This document shows, in pieces, positions 11,749 to 23,680 of a DNA stretch of 64,000 nt. The stretch is from Mixophyes australis (lineage: Eukaryota; Chordata; Amphibia; Anura; Limnodynastidae). The position numbers and the translations under genes were made by a program. The stretch lies in NCBI GenBank assembly GCA_036250195.1, contig JAVHZZ010000003.1, forward strand, positions 61,832,789 to 61,896,788. The letters run 5' to 3'. Positions within the stretch are counted from its first letter, which is position 1. Each line of letters opens with the position of its first letter. The notes beneath the pieces are model-generated. The model saw nothing but the letters and a program-made list of their open reading frames with translations, was not told where the DNA came from and did not search any database.

Positions 11749-13270
11749 ATGTTGAAAAGGATTGTGAAAGTGCTTTTAAGGACTTACTGACAGAAGGGAA
11801 CGCTCAGGGTTCTGCCTTTGACCAAACATACATATGCTATGTATATACATTATCTATGTTTATCACATTCAGTTTACATATCAAATATTATATATTGGCC
11901 TTGATACAGATCACACTGCCCAGAAATAAGGTGTCAATGTCAGTTTATGTATATACAGTGTTATAAATGTCAGTGAAACAGCTTTTATTCAGATATTAAG
12001 CAGTACATCTGGTCTAGAGGGGGCATTCCAGACATCTCTATACGCACCTGCCTATGGCCCGGAAGCCTTGTATGTATAATCCTTACCTTAAATAGATTTA
12101 GTTCTGATGAAATTCTAAAATATTTACATGTACATTAACAAAACTTATTCGTTACTATAAAGATATTTGTAATTTAAGTTTCATGGTCCATTAAAGAGAC
12201 TTTTTAATCTTGGGGCCACTTTTGCTTATTACATCCAAAGTAAAAGTGCCAACATTTCATTTATTTATACATATGTGATGTACTCTAATCGGTCAAGGTA
12301 GTTGTTTGTTATAGACCATTAGGCCTAGTAATAGACCACTAGGTCTAGTAATAGACCACTAGGTCTAGTAATAGACCACTAGGCCTAGTAATAAACCACT
12401 AGGTCTATTACTGTATGAGCAAGTTGAATTTAGGCGTTCATAAACCGTGGCACACACGTACTGATCCTGCCACTCAGCCCCAACACCAAGCACCTGAATT
12501 AGACGGATCTGGCCAATCAGCGTTACATAACACAGGGCTCATTGGCTCACTGAGTTCTCTGGCGTGTAGGATAATCATCTGATTCTGATTTTGTTTTCTT
12601 ACCAACCTCTCTATATTGCAGGTGACGTTGGCCAACCGAGGGCAGCCTGACACTAACAATTATTTAGTAGTAAATAGCCAATTTCTGTTTTCAAGCAGTG
12701 AAAGCGAAAAAAGTCAATGAATAAAGCTGTAGAGATAAAGGAGCTTCTGTGAAGTTGGCGGCAAAATGGGAATAAGGTAAAAAAAAAACTAGAACAGAAA
12801 AATAGCGTATTATTGCCCATATGCGGAGCGTACACATCCTGAGATGTGTCTGCCTCCACATCAGTTGCCAACAGTTAGTACTTGTACCTGCCATATAGCA
12901 GATGTAAAAGATATGCCTCCTAACTGGGATATGTTTGTTTGTTTGTTTTTATGCAGGTTTGCATGAGTCGCATTTTCATGAATATGCCTCTATTGTACTC
13001 GGACACGTTAGACCGCCCCCTCCCCTACCCGTCCCGCTTCTCCAGTCTGCATAGCATGCTCCCACTTCTGGGCATCTGCAGAGCAATTTCCCTCACTATA
13101 TATACATCATCCCAAAGTTTGAAAACCTTCATATTTGAAAACATTTGTTGTAATACAATAGAAACTTACTCAAATATGTGTTCATGTAAAGCAGTACACA
13201 CCATTGTTATGTCTTGTTTGAAACATAAAACTATACTATAGAAAAACATTGAGGATAGTTTCCTTTTTAT
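11749..13270. other. Non-coding interval with a short minisatellite
   Basis: No coding gene is recognisable. The interval contains the 20-bp tandem array at 12312-12412. Short frames in the remainder show no conserved domain. Confidence 0.4.
12312..12412. repeat. 20-bp minisatellite, five copies, self-complementary unit
   Basis: The unit AGACCACTAGGTCTAGTAAT repeats with a period of exactly 20 bp for about five copies. Each contains the near-palindrome AGACC-ACTA-GGTCT, so single strands can form serial small hairpins. Variation is mostly T/C at one position (aggtct/aggcct). Confidence 0.9.
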
Positions 13271-13847
13271 GGGGCACATTTATCAACCACTACATAAAAT
13301 GAAAAGTAGTTTTCAATCCTTATCACATTGATAAGGATTGAACTATTTCTCATATTTATAAAAAAAAGTAACACAGGAACAGCAGTTCTGAAAAACATAC
13401 TTACCACTGCCTCTTCTCTTCCGAAGAAGTATGTGATCCACGGGGGTCCTCTTCTCACTCTAGTGCGCATGCGCCGAACTGAAAACCTCGGGCATGCGTA
13501 CAAACAGCTCTGCACTATACAATTGCAGAGACAGAGTGGTGATTGAGAGGGAGGGATCATGTGATCCCTCCACGCATGCGCTGTCCAGCTCTGCTCTTCA
13601 GAGCAGAGCTGACAGCACTGAAAGTTTTCAATTATGATTAACATGCTAAAAGAATGATAATTTTTTTTTATCAAACTTTAGTAAATAGCGATACTGAACA
13701 GTGCCCATACACTGTTATGGGGACTGCTCAGTAAAACAAAGAGATATTTATGATATCTGCTGCAATGCAGTGATAGTAAATAAGAATTTTGAGGTTAATC
13801 ATTTTTCGGGGATTGAACACACTTTTTTACTTTCATAAATAGGCCCC
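13271..13847. mobile_element. MITE family Z copy 1 (TIR GGGGC..ATTTAT)
   Basis: The left end is ggggcacatttatcaac. The right end, reverse-complemented, is ggggcctatttatgaaag. The 577-bp interior is non-coding with a CpG-rich core containing gcgcatgcgc (13465-13474). It also has an inverted pair at about 13550-13575 and the motif gcagtgataGTAAATAA near the right end. An inverted, diverged copy lies at about 32345-32835. The 135-codon minus-strand frame across it is spurious. Confidence 0.75.
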
Positions 13848-14315
13848 AATGTGTCAGTGCTCTGCAAACTTCCAAATTACGATCGACTTATGTCAGCAGG
13901 GAACTGTGTTCTTTTTTCATTGCATAGTAGTATTGTCATGTTTTTACAAGCCTCAAAAAGGATTTGGATAGCTGTCATTTAATGATAATAATATATTTTG
14001 CAACCTTTTGTCACGCTGTGGTTTAGTAACACAGAACCAGGCAAATGATAGTGCAGACAGGTAGAACAGGTACATCTTATTTCATATCGACATTCCTTTG
14101 GTGTGATTCTAATTATATATGTTAATAAAGAGGTTTTCTATCTGTAGACAACTTTAATTTACTATACATGCCCTTTCTGTGTTTTCATCAAAACCTTCAT
14201 ATCATCTGCTCATTTTATTACTTTTGCTAGAAAATAATGGCTTCAGTCATGATCTGGGAGGGTTGATAAAATTATCACCAGTGTTCAAAAATATTCAAAA
14301 CCATTAATAGTTGCG
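13848..14315. other. Unassigned non-coding interval
   Basis: AT-rich sequence between two MITEs. I see nothing specific in it. Confidence 0.4.
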
Positions 14316-14636
14316 GGGCCTGATTCATTAAGAAAGTAAGGCAAAAAAATGAGTAAAATGTCTCCTGGGCAAACCATGTTACAATACAAGGGGTGAAATT
14401 CATTTATTATTTTGCACATAAGTTAAATTTTGGCTGTTTTTTCATCTAGCACACAACTACTTGATAGCTTTATTTTTACACTGAAATTTAAAGTTGACCT
14501 AGGACATGCCCTACCCCAAGTATAAATCTGTCCCCACATTTTAAATTTAGCTCCCCCTCCAATGTAATGTGGTTTTGCCAAGGTGCAAAGTTACAAATTT
14601 TTTTTCCTAACGTACTTTCCTTAATGAATCAGGCCC
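14316..14636. mobile_element. MITE family Y copy 1, uninterrupted
   Basis: The ends gggcctgattcattaagaaa and (reverse-complemented) gggcctgattcattaaggaa form a 20-bp near-perfect TIR about 320 bp apart. This intact copy defines the family and shows that the copy at 20561-21222 is split by a SINE, because here 'ctaggacat' runs directly into 'gcccta'. Confidence 0.85.
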
Positions 14637-17370
14637 TTCAAGTTTTAGTACTTGTGCAGAAGTTTGATAATACCATGTTTTACTGAATTGGATAATGGGT
14701 CGTTTCCTCAATGCTGTGTGTAATTAGGGCTTGCTGTGCATATTGACTAGACTACTAATTCAGTAGTGCTTGAATATTGATTTAAAATATAAGCCTATTA
14801 GGAAAAGAAGGGAGAATCATTACTGTCGTTATTATCACAATATGTGTCTCGGCTCATGTCCAATGACTATAGATGGAAACAAATGTCACGTTCTGATGTT
14901 TGTGTGTTGTCTCCGTATATGTGGAGTTGTAGTAATCTGCCGCTGCCAGAGACCAGAAGATGAATCTTGCTGTAGAACATCTACCACTGATATTATGAAG
15001 CTTAGATCTGCCCATTATAGGAGTCAGGTGGTTTCTTTGTAAACATTTTTAATCTGATCTACATGGATATATACATTCCACAATAGTTTCTTTTGAAACA
15101 ACGTGATCAGCTGCAAACTAATGTCAAATACCGAAAAGAGTAATTTCCTAAGGTAATAATAACAAGGGCTATGTTCTAATAAAGAAAGCAAAAAAAAATA
15201 ACAAACAATGAGAACCTTATTGGACAGATTGGATAAGGTGTAGACAGATATGATACATTATATATAAGCTAATACTAAAACATGAATATGTCAATCAAGG
15301 TCTTTAAGAGCAGTGGTAACATATATATATAGTGTAACTAAATGGCTATAGCCTGCATGATCGCAGCTAGTAATGCCAACATAAGGCCTATGTTACCTGA
15401 TAGATGGGCAGATTCATCTGCATCTGGGAAACTTGCACCAGATTCATAACCCTGCTGTACACCTGAAGCTCATTCATCTCAGACCTATGGTTATAGGTTA
15501 ACATTTAAGAAATGCTTTAAATATGTCAGGCTTTAGAGACACATGATAGACCACAGGCTAACCTATACATTCTGTATCAGTTTATCAACCTGTGCTACAT
15601 ATACCCTCAAGTGAAACTTCAGGGCATATGTTAACCAGCGAAATTTAACTTAAAATAATAATTAACTATTTGCCACGAGTACTGTACAGTACTTGGTAAC
15701 ATTTACTAACACTACAGGGAGTTAGGTAAATATTTACAGACATTATTAAGTTATGTGGTAAGAAATATTCTGAGAAGCCCACTGTTTGGTTTGTGGTCTT
15801 AACCTTTTTGGTCTGAATAGTTCAGAACTTTTTAGATATTGCATTTATTTAATTTTTCCCGGGGGGTGGGTCCAAAAAGTGTTCCTTGCCAGCATTTCAG
15901 TGTTCATGGTATCCAGCGGGGCCCAGAAGGCTTGCATATACCCACCGTTGCTCCCCTGGCTCCTGCTTGCTCCCGCTGTTGCCCATAGTTAAGACGATGC
16001 CAGTCTGAAGAAAGAGCAGGTTGGCATGAGCAAATAACGGGTGTGGTAGACATCACTGAAATCTCCTTGCTCCTACTAAACTGGTCTTCTTCCAAGCAGA
16101 CAGTGTGTTATCCATTGCTTCATAAAGCCAATGGTTAGCATGCAGGAGTGAGAAGAATATGCCAGATATCCTGTACACTGTACACCAGGAAAGTGAGCTT
16201 TAGTAACTGGGTTTTACTTAGGATATTCCACCCAAACTAAACTATCCTTTAAATCAGTGAGCAAGCCTCCTGACCCACGGTTCAGCTATGTCTCACAGAT
16301 CAGTTATAACCAATGTTTCAGCTGTGATTTATTGTTACTTTTATTTTTACTTAAAGCTGTATTACCAGCTAGATCTAATTAGCTCCTCACCCTCCCCGGT
16401 GCCTCTGGGCTACTCTATGCAACCATTATTCCCGGTACTCCATGGTTCATCACTTAGTAGTACTGGCTGAAAACCAGGGCTGGGAAACATTGACAGAGCT
16501 GTATGTGTGGGATGACCAATCAAAAGCCACAGTCACAGATATTGCAGATTTTGATTGGTCCTCCCGCTCACACACCCCTTCCGCAGCAATTTTATATTGG
16601 TGAACGGAAATGTCCACCGCTTTAGGTGATAATGCAGCTTTAACAATGCAGCTGCTTTCTGTATTAATAATTTATTTTCTTTAAAAGCCTTCCTGCTTTC
16701 TGCAAATGAACTATATTGTTTTTAAAGTAGAGCTGAAGCCCAAAATAAGGTTATAGCAATACTGCAAGATCAGCCCACACTGCAATCTAATGCTAGTCTT
16801 TGATCATGATAACCTACTGTAAACCTCACAGCGACTCATCACATTATGATTAATATTTTTGGTATAGCACAAATTATTAAATTTAGGAGTACTTCTGCCT
16901 GTGTAATGAAACCGAAAACAAACGTTTAGCACATCAAGGTGTAATACTCAGCTTTGGACTTTTGGATCTCTGGGTTTTGAAGCCAAGCTTCCTCTAAGCA
17001 GTGTGCTCTGTAATTGGAAGAGTTAATAATGAACTTTCATGAAAAAGCCATAGTGCCTCTGTGACCTGAGAATCTACTGCTCAGAACAGTACTGCCTTTT
17101 TCATACACAGTCCTGCTTTTAACTTTTCCCATTTGAGCGCACGGCTTTGAGAAAACTCTCTTATGTCACCAAACTATATTGTATTGTTAGCAGGATTACT
17201 AGAAATAACTAAATGAAGACATCATCTCACTGCCATGTTAGAGAAAATACTTCCTGCCAATATATTTTTGTATTGTGCTGGTGAACAAGTGCCATGTTCT
17301 TGTCTATGAGTGTTATCTGCACAATAAAAAAAATCAACAATGTAATGTGTATTTATTGAATGATAAAAAG
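14637..17370. other. Unassigned non-coding interval
   Basis: No gene or clear repeat boundaries. Short frames (for example 14770-15042 and 15786-15992) lack domain signatures. The composition is AT-rich throughout. Confidence 0.4.
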
Positions 17371-17567
17371 CATTGTATATTCATCTAAGGTTTAGTGAGA
17401 AAAATAATTGTATATTCATCTAAGGTTCAATGAGAACAAGCATTGTATATTCATCTAAGGTTCAATGAGAACAAGCATTGTATATTCATTTAAGGTTCAA
17501 TGAGAACAATCATTGTATATTCATCTAAGGTTCAACGAGAACAAACATTGTATATTCATTTCAAAAT
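17371..17567. repeat. 35-bp minisatellite, about 5.5 copies
   Basis: Units starting CATTGTATATTCATCTAAGG begin at 17371, 17406, 17441, 17476, 17511 and 17546, an exact 35-bp period. The second half of the unit is TTCAATGAGAACAAG with a few substitutions. The array ends 12 bp before a palindromic MITE. Confidence 0.92.
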
Positions 17568-17578
17568 CATTACACACA

Positions 17579-17757
17579 TAGGGGTATATTTACTAAACAG
17601 CGGGTTTGAAAAAGTGGAGATGTTGCCTATAGCAACCAATCAGATTCTAGCTGTCATTTATTTAGTACATTCTAGAAAATGACAGCTAGAATCTGAATGG
17701 TTGCTATAGGCAACATCTCCAATTTTTCAAACCCGTCAGTTTAGTAAATATATCCTA
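17579..17757. repeat. Palindromic MITE, second copy of the 2639 family
   Basis: The ends taggggtatatttactaaac and (reverse-complemented) taggatatatttactaaact flank the same inner arms as at 2639-2818 (tggagatgttgcctatagca). Total length is 179 bp. The right end carries a few substitutions, so this copy is somewhat older or more decayed. Confidence 0.85.
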
Positions 17758-17761
17758 AAGA

Positions 17762-20523
17762 CTTGGGTGACTTAAACACAAAGTATAAACTCTTTGCTTT
17801 GATTTAACAGAATTATATAGACTCCCCTTAAGAACTATGGAATGTTAATGAAACAATTTAAGCAATCATTAAATAGTTGAGTAACTAATAATTTTAGCTG
17901 ATGGTGCAAGAAAGAAAACTGACACCCACTGCCCTCAACTGTAACCAAATTAACCTAAACTGTTTATTTCCCTGCTCTCTTACACATCCCTAGTTATGGC
18001 CTTTGTTACATAGCAGTTATTCTGTATATAAAATTCACCTTAAAGGAAAAAACATATACTTATATCATCAGTCAAAACACTTTCTTTTCCTCCAATTTAG
18101 ATGCACAAAGTGGTTAAATTAGCTTGTCTGCATATGTGTTGTTTTATCAATCCACTTATTAATTTGCACGTTCCACCATGAAGTGTTTTCTCAAAAATTA
18201 CTAATGTTAGAGAAGTGGGCGGACAGGAGTTTATATTAACAGTCTGCAGTAAAACACAGAATAAAAGATAACAAATAAAAGACCTTTTTATACCATCACA
18301 AATGACAATCAGGTGATTTGTGGTATTCTAGGTGCACGATGTGCAGCACAAAATATCTTCCTCTTGCACTGGTGCACCTATATATATGGTCCACCCTGTG
18401 CACACCAAGGTACACGCCTACTCTCCACTCTCCGGAGACTTCTCTGCAAATTAAACACCCAAGTGTGGGGTGAAGTGGCAAAATATCAAGAGGTGCACTT
18501 TGTAGGAGTGTAAAAGTCTCATCAAAAGTCCAATCATCTACCACTTTACAACCACCGCTTTCAGTAAAACAAAGGTTTCAGTTTCTCTCCTAAAACACAG
18601 TTTGAATTATAGCCTACGGAAGGCTTGGAATCAGTGAAAAACATTTCCCAGACATCACTTAGGGATAGATTTACTAAAAAAAACCTTGCTTGTTTCACCT
18701 ATAAGTTTAATGATTTATATCTGTTGATAAATTGATGTCTTCTTTAAACACTGTATCTGATAACACCTTAACAATTTATTCCAAAATACTTCTATAACTT
18801 AGGGGGGGGAATAGTTTAATATCGGCCCCCATTCATCGCTGTTCTGCTATGCAGAGCTGCAGTGAACGAGACACAACTCCCAAATTTCCCACCTCCATGA
18901 CAAAGCTGTCCTCACTGGGATCAGGGGCATACTTAGACCTTTATTTGGGGGGGGGGGGGGGGCATGTTGTATAGCCATGCCCCTCCTTCACTCTGATTGG
19001 TTGGTTTCGGTTAAGACCCCCCAGTGATTGGATCTCTCCACTGCAATTTAATTGCAATTTAATGGGATGAAGATTGCTGCTAGGGGGAGCGATTGCTCCC
19101 CCCCCCCCCCCCTCCCCTCTGGATCCGCCAGTGATCAGGATGGCGAGACAGAACGCTCAAATCGGAATTGTCCCACCTAAATCTAGACCGGTGAGAGGTT
19201 TGGAATGCCGTCTTCTCTGTATGTCTACCCTGCAATGTCACATACCCAACATCATCAGGTTTGACCTTACAAGCATGAATAGCTATTTGCACTAGTTAGT
19301 TTAAACCTGAGGTTCTCCATGAGATTGGGGCTAAGCCTACACTTTCCATGGGATGCCTGTTACACCTTACAGGTACACTATATATGGGAAGACACATATT
19401 TCTAGCAATGTAATAGAAATACTAAACCTGACGATAGTGGCCCACACAATAAATACAGTCTTGTTGTTCCCTTACTCTCATGAGTTATTTAAAGGTAATT
19501 GAGGCTTGAGCAAGCAGAATTATAAGATCTCAGAAAAGGTCATTTCCAAAAGTGTAAAAATTACACAAATCAATTTTCTATGTGTAAATTCCCTTATTTA
19601 TCCACCTTGTCAAAATAACTCTGTCACAGCCAACCCCCACTTTATAATCCCCTTCAATAATATAATAATTTGCATTTAAAATAATGCTTGCTGTTGCCTC
19701 ATTTGAGTCTTCAATTATGGGAATGTGTCGCTTTGTATGTTTGAATATTTTTATGAAATGTGTTATAAAGGCGATTAGCGGTTTTAAATGCTCCTGGGCT
19801 GTGCACTGTAAGAGCCGGATATACATACCTGCAACAACTAAGCAGCTGAAAGAAAACCCCCAATCCCTTTGCAAGGAGAGAGAAGCTCTGCAGCCATCCG
19901 CTACCCCTAGAATGTGCCCTCTCCACCTCTTGAATTTTATTTAAATCCACAAAAACCTTGCACCAGTTCAGCAAGGAAATCTCTAATCAACCCAACATCT
20001 CCTTACTTGCCCACTCTCCTGGAGTTTCCGGGAGGCTGGAGAATCCTGGGTAGGTCTCCTGACTCACTGGAGAGCAGGCCATTCTCCTGCACCTAGTATG
20101 AACGTCTCCCATCAGAAGGTCCTATGTTTTACACCCTCTTTGACTGCCACTATCTTAGCGTGATGTTCTGTGTGTTACCGGTAAATACAGACATATTTGT
20201 ACAAACTAAGGTGCACAATGTCAGAAAATATTGTTGTAAATGCCCATTAGAATCTCTAGGTAGGCAGGAAGTGTTCCTTTACTGTTAGATCTCTAAATTC
20301 TTATACTTTAATAATCTTTGTTTACATATTGCCTATATATTATGCAGCTCTTTACAGAAGAATATATAATTCACTCCCTGCCCCCGGGAGCTTACAATCT
20401 ATTTTGCCTATGACATAAATACACACATGGTTCATTTTGTCAGAAGTCAGTATGGTTTTGGAGTGTGGGAGGATAGAGGAGCACCTTGGGAAAAAACACA
20501 TGCAAACAGATGGAAAACATACA
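17762..20523. other. Non-coding interval with probable repeat debris
   Basis: No gene is recognisable. The interval contains the poly-G/poly-C element at 18922-19133. Around 20010-20095 there is a self-complementary 'ctccggga/gagaatcctgg'-type repeat. The rest is unassigned. Confidence 0.4.
18922..19133. mobile_element. Probable small hAT-like MITE with G and C runs
   Basis: The left end caggggcatacttaga and the right end, reverse-complemented, cactggcggatccaga, are imperfect inverted repeats. GATCAGG occurs at both borders (18919-18925 and 19133-19139), overlapping the ends and consistent with a 7-8-bp TSD. Long poly-G (about 18948-18962) and poly-C (about 19098-19112) tracts lie near each end and could pair with each other. 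The exact borders are uncertain. Confidence 0.5.
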
Positions 20524-20560
20524 GGGCCTGATTCATTAAGGCACGCAAAATGAACATATT

Positions 20561-21222
20561 GGGCCCGATTCATTAATGAAAGAAAGGCAATAAAATGAGT
20601 TTTCTCCTGGACAAACCATGATACAATACAAGGGGTGCTTATTAGTTTATTATTTTGCACATAAATTAAATACTGGCTGTTTTTTTCATCTAGCACACAA
20701 ATACTTTATAGCTTTATTTGTACACTGACATTTAAAGTCGATCTAGGACATACAGGGCAGCACGGTGGCATAGTGGTTAGCACTTTTACCTTACAGCACT
20801 GGGGTCATGAGTTCAATTCCCGACCATGGCCTTATCTGTGAGGAGTTTGTATGTTCTCCCCGTGTTTGCGTGGGTTTCCACCGGGTGCTCCGGTTTCCTC
20901 CCACACTCCAAAAAAACATACTGATAGGTTAATTGTCTGCTAACAAATTGACCCTAGTCTGCCTCTGTCTGTGAGTGTGTTAGGGAATTTAGATTGCAAG
21001 CCCCAATGAGGCAGGGACTGATGTGAGTGAGTTCTCTGTACAGAGCTGTGGAATTAGTGGCACTATATAAATAAATGGTGATGATGACATGCCCTAGCCA
21101 ACTATAAATCTGTACCCAAATTTTAAATGTATCTCCCTGTCCAATGCAACATGGTTTTGCCAAGGTGCAAAGTTACTCATTTTTTTTGTTTTACTTTTTA
21201 CTTTTCTTAAAGTATCAGGGCC
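20561..21222. mobile_element. MITE family Y copy 2, inserted in X, split by a SINE
   Basis: It starts gggcccgattcattaatga and ends agtatcagggcc. ATT flanks both sides (20558-20560 and 21223-21225) as a 3-bp TSD. The sequence follows copy 1 at 14316 up to 'ctaggacat' and resumes at 'gccctag' after the SINE. Confidence 0.85.
20752..21085 (+). mobile_element. Full-length tRNA-headed SINE with L2-type tail, TSD GACAT
   Basis: The head gcacggtggcatagtggtta resembles a tRNA A box and gagttcaattcccgacc a B box, the two internal RNA polymerase III promoter elements. The body ends in ggcactatataaataaatgg plus GATGAT, the same 3' tail as the L2 LINE next to it. GACAT flanks the element (20747-20751 and 21086-21090). 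It sits inside MITE Y copy 2. Confidence 0.9.
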
Positions 21223-21528
21223 ATTGTGTGTTTTTTTAAAAAACGCACATAATTCGGGCATACACACATCCATATTCAACTACAAGAGGATCTGAAGAAA
21301 CATATCTTGTTAATAGGGGTCTAGGAACTCTCTGCTTATATGGCACTTGCTGTATTGAGGCAGACACAACACACTGCTAGATACGTACAATACATATGTG
21401 CAATATAAAGTTCCAGCAGAAATCACAGAAAAAAAAGTATTCAAATATTGTCACCTGTTAATAATAAGAGAAAATAAGAGAAAATTGCCTACACTCGCCT
21501 TACACGCTTTCTATCCGCAAAAAACCTA

Positions 21529-22500
21529 TTGGATCCTCTTCAGTCAGGTTTTCATTCGCAACACTCCACAGAGACTGCGTTGACTAAGGTTGTTAATGAT
21601 ATGACCACTGCTAAAACTAAAGGCCATTACTCTCTTCTTATTCTCCTGGATCTTTCTGCTGCATTTGACACTGTTGACCACTCTCTTCTCATACAAACGC
21701 TACAATCTCTAGGTCTTCAAGACACTGTCCTATCCTGGTTCTCATCCTGCCTATCTAGCCGCTTTTGTTAGTGTTAATTTCTCTGGATCCACCTCTGATT
21801 CCCTTCCCTTACCTTGGAGTACCACAAGGCTCCATACTAGGTCCTCTGCTGTTCTCTATCTATAAGACTTCTCTTGGAAAACGAATAAGCTCCTTTGTAT
21901 TTCAATATAATCTCTATGCAGATGATACCCAAATTTATCTATCCTCCCCGGATCTATTGCCATCTGTGGTGTCCCGCATTACTGTTTTCTCCCATTCATC
22001 TTGGATGTCCTCTCGCCAACTCAAACTCAATCTTTCACAAACTGCAAAACTGTTAATTCATGCACTCATCATCTCCTGTAATGACTATTACAACACCATT
22101 CTTACTGGTCTTCCCTGAAGCAGACTTTCACCAGTACAATCTATTTTGCATGCAGCAGTTAGAATGATTTTCCTTGCAAATCTTTACATCGGTTGCCTGT
22201 TTTTTTTACCGAATCCAATATAAAATTCTTCTACTAACCTACAAGGCCATCAACAAAACTGCACCGACATACATTTCCTCACTTGTATCACCATACCTAT
22301 CAGCTCAACACCTCCATTCTGCACAAGAGCTGCGTCTCTCATCCACTCTCACTAGCTCCTCCCATTCCCGGTTACAGGAATTTTTCGGGCTGCACCCACT
22401 CTGTGGAATTCCCTCCCTCGCACAATAAGACTTTGCTCTGGTCTACAAACCTTCAAGCATTCTCTGAAAACCCACCTCTTCAGGCAAGCTTATAATGTTC
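21529..22500 (+). pseudogene. L2-type LINE reverse transcriptase relic
   Basis: Three frames carry consecutive pieces of a non-LTR reverse transcriptase. 21529-21771 has the fingers/palm motif [16 protein letters not shown], with the first catalytic Asp region. 21765-22118 carries [16 protein letters not shown] and the catalytic YADDTQIYL, then jumps directly to the C-terminal [19 protein letters not shown], so roughly 100 residues are deleted. 22174-22428 matches the post-RT region (YKILLLTYKAINKTAPTYI, SSLVSPYL). At least two frameshifts plus the deletion make it inactive. The [12 protein letters not shown] and YADDTQ motifs are typical of the L2/CR1 (jockey-group) clade. The exact family needs a repeat library. 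Confidence 0.9.
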
Positions 22501-22851
22501 CTCAATCACCATCTTAACCTCCCAAGGTTAACCTATTACCATTCTATACACAGTTCACACAAGATTACAGCCCTCTGAGCCCCTGACCAGCATTGCTGTG
22601 TTACTGGATTATATGGCCCACTAGCCACTCTTTAACTCTGCATTCTGGCTGGGTCAATATGCAATGTATGGAACTTGACCTTATGTATCAGACTCCCATT
22701 GTCCTATAGATTGTAATCTAGTGAGCAGGACCCTCTTTCCTCTCTGTGTATATTACATAGTGTTGTTTTATTACAGTATTTGTCCCCAATTGTAAAGTGC
22801 TACAGAATTGGCTGGCGCTATACACACTATATGGACAAAAGTATTTGGCCA

Positions 22852-23566
22852 TGTTACAACTCTTCCTGTGTTTTGTATCTAGCAGCAGTACCTTATACCA
22901 CCAGAGGTGCTGCTGTTCTGTTCCTAAACTCCTCAGCATGCCTGAAGTAGTTAATCTTCTTGCCTGAGGCCTAATTAGAACTGCACCTGTCACACTGCTT
23001 TAAATACCTGCCTCAAGCTGTGCTCTGTGCAGTTCATCCCATTTGTTCCTGGCTGCTGCTAACATGCTCCTGTGTTATTTGATATATACCTGCTGGACTG
23101 AACTTCTGTGTATGACCCCTGCCTGTACCTTGGACCTTGCCTGAGACCCCGAATCATTTGCCTGTACCTTGGACCTTGCCTGAGACCCCGAATCATTTGC
23201 CTGTACCTTGGACCACGCTGTTTTGCCTGTTGCCCTGACCTTTTGGCCTGACTTCTGGACCTTGATTATTTGCTTGTCAGTTACTTTGCCTGGACTCTGT
23301 TTGCTTCCTGGACAGACTTTTGCATCCTGGAATTGGGTAACTCACCATTCTTATCCCTGCATTCAAACTACATTAGCATTCTGTGGAACCTGTTATTTCT
23401 GTGTACCTTCCTGCCACACCTGTTCATGTTTATGTTGGGAGTTATACCTGTTTATGAAAACATGTGTGTTCATTGAACTGAACCCTTGCTTATATATTTT
23501 GCTGGAATAAAGACATTTGTATTATACTTCCGTGGCTGCTTATTGAGTTTACTAGGAATCGTAACA
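22852..23566 (+). mobile_element. Solo LTR, plus orientation, TSD GGCCA
   Basis: It begins TGTTACAACTCTTCCT and ends AGGAATCGTAACA, with TG...CA termini inside a short inverted repeat. An exact 5-bp TSD GGCCA lies at 22847-22851 and 23567-23571. AATAAA near 23507-23512, followed by a short terminal part, gives the orientation. The 715-bp LTR contains a 39-bp tandem duplication (23121-23216). The 5-bp TSD and CT-rich body suggest Ty3/Gypsy-type, but no internal region or tRNA primer site remains. Confidence 0.85.
23121..23216. repeat. 39-bp tandem duplication within the LTR
   Basis: GCCTGTACCTTGGACC recurs at 23121, 23160 and 23199 with a 39-bp period. The first two units are essentially identical. 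The opposite-strand LTR at 24422 lacks this expansion, which explains part of its shorter length. Confidence 0.9.
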
Positions 23567-23680
23567 GGCCACATCTGTTAATTATTGAATTGTGGTGTTA
23601 CAATTAGACCCGTTGCCAGAGTTGTATAAAATTAAGCACTTAGCCATGCAGTCTCCATTTGTAAACATCTGTGATAAAAA

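Noticed and set aside
13267..13674. 135-codon minus-strand frame
   Set aside because: It lies wholly inside MITE Z, starts at its TIR and has no domain signature. The second Z copy does not preserve the frame.
12310..17570. Regularly repeated arrays that could suggest CRISPR
   Set aside because: The arrays at 12312 and 17371 are contiguous tandem repeats without unique spacers or cas genes, in vertebrate DNA.
20755..20825. tRNA-like A and B boxes suggesting a tRNA gene
   Set aside because: The head continues into a SINE body and LINE-type tail with a TSD, so it is a SINE rather than a functional tRNA gene.
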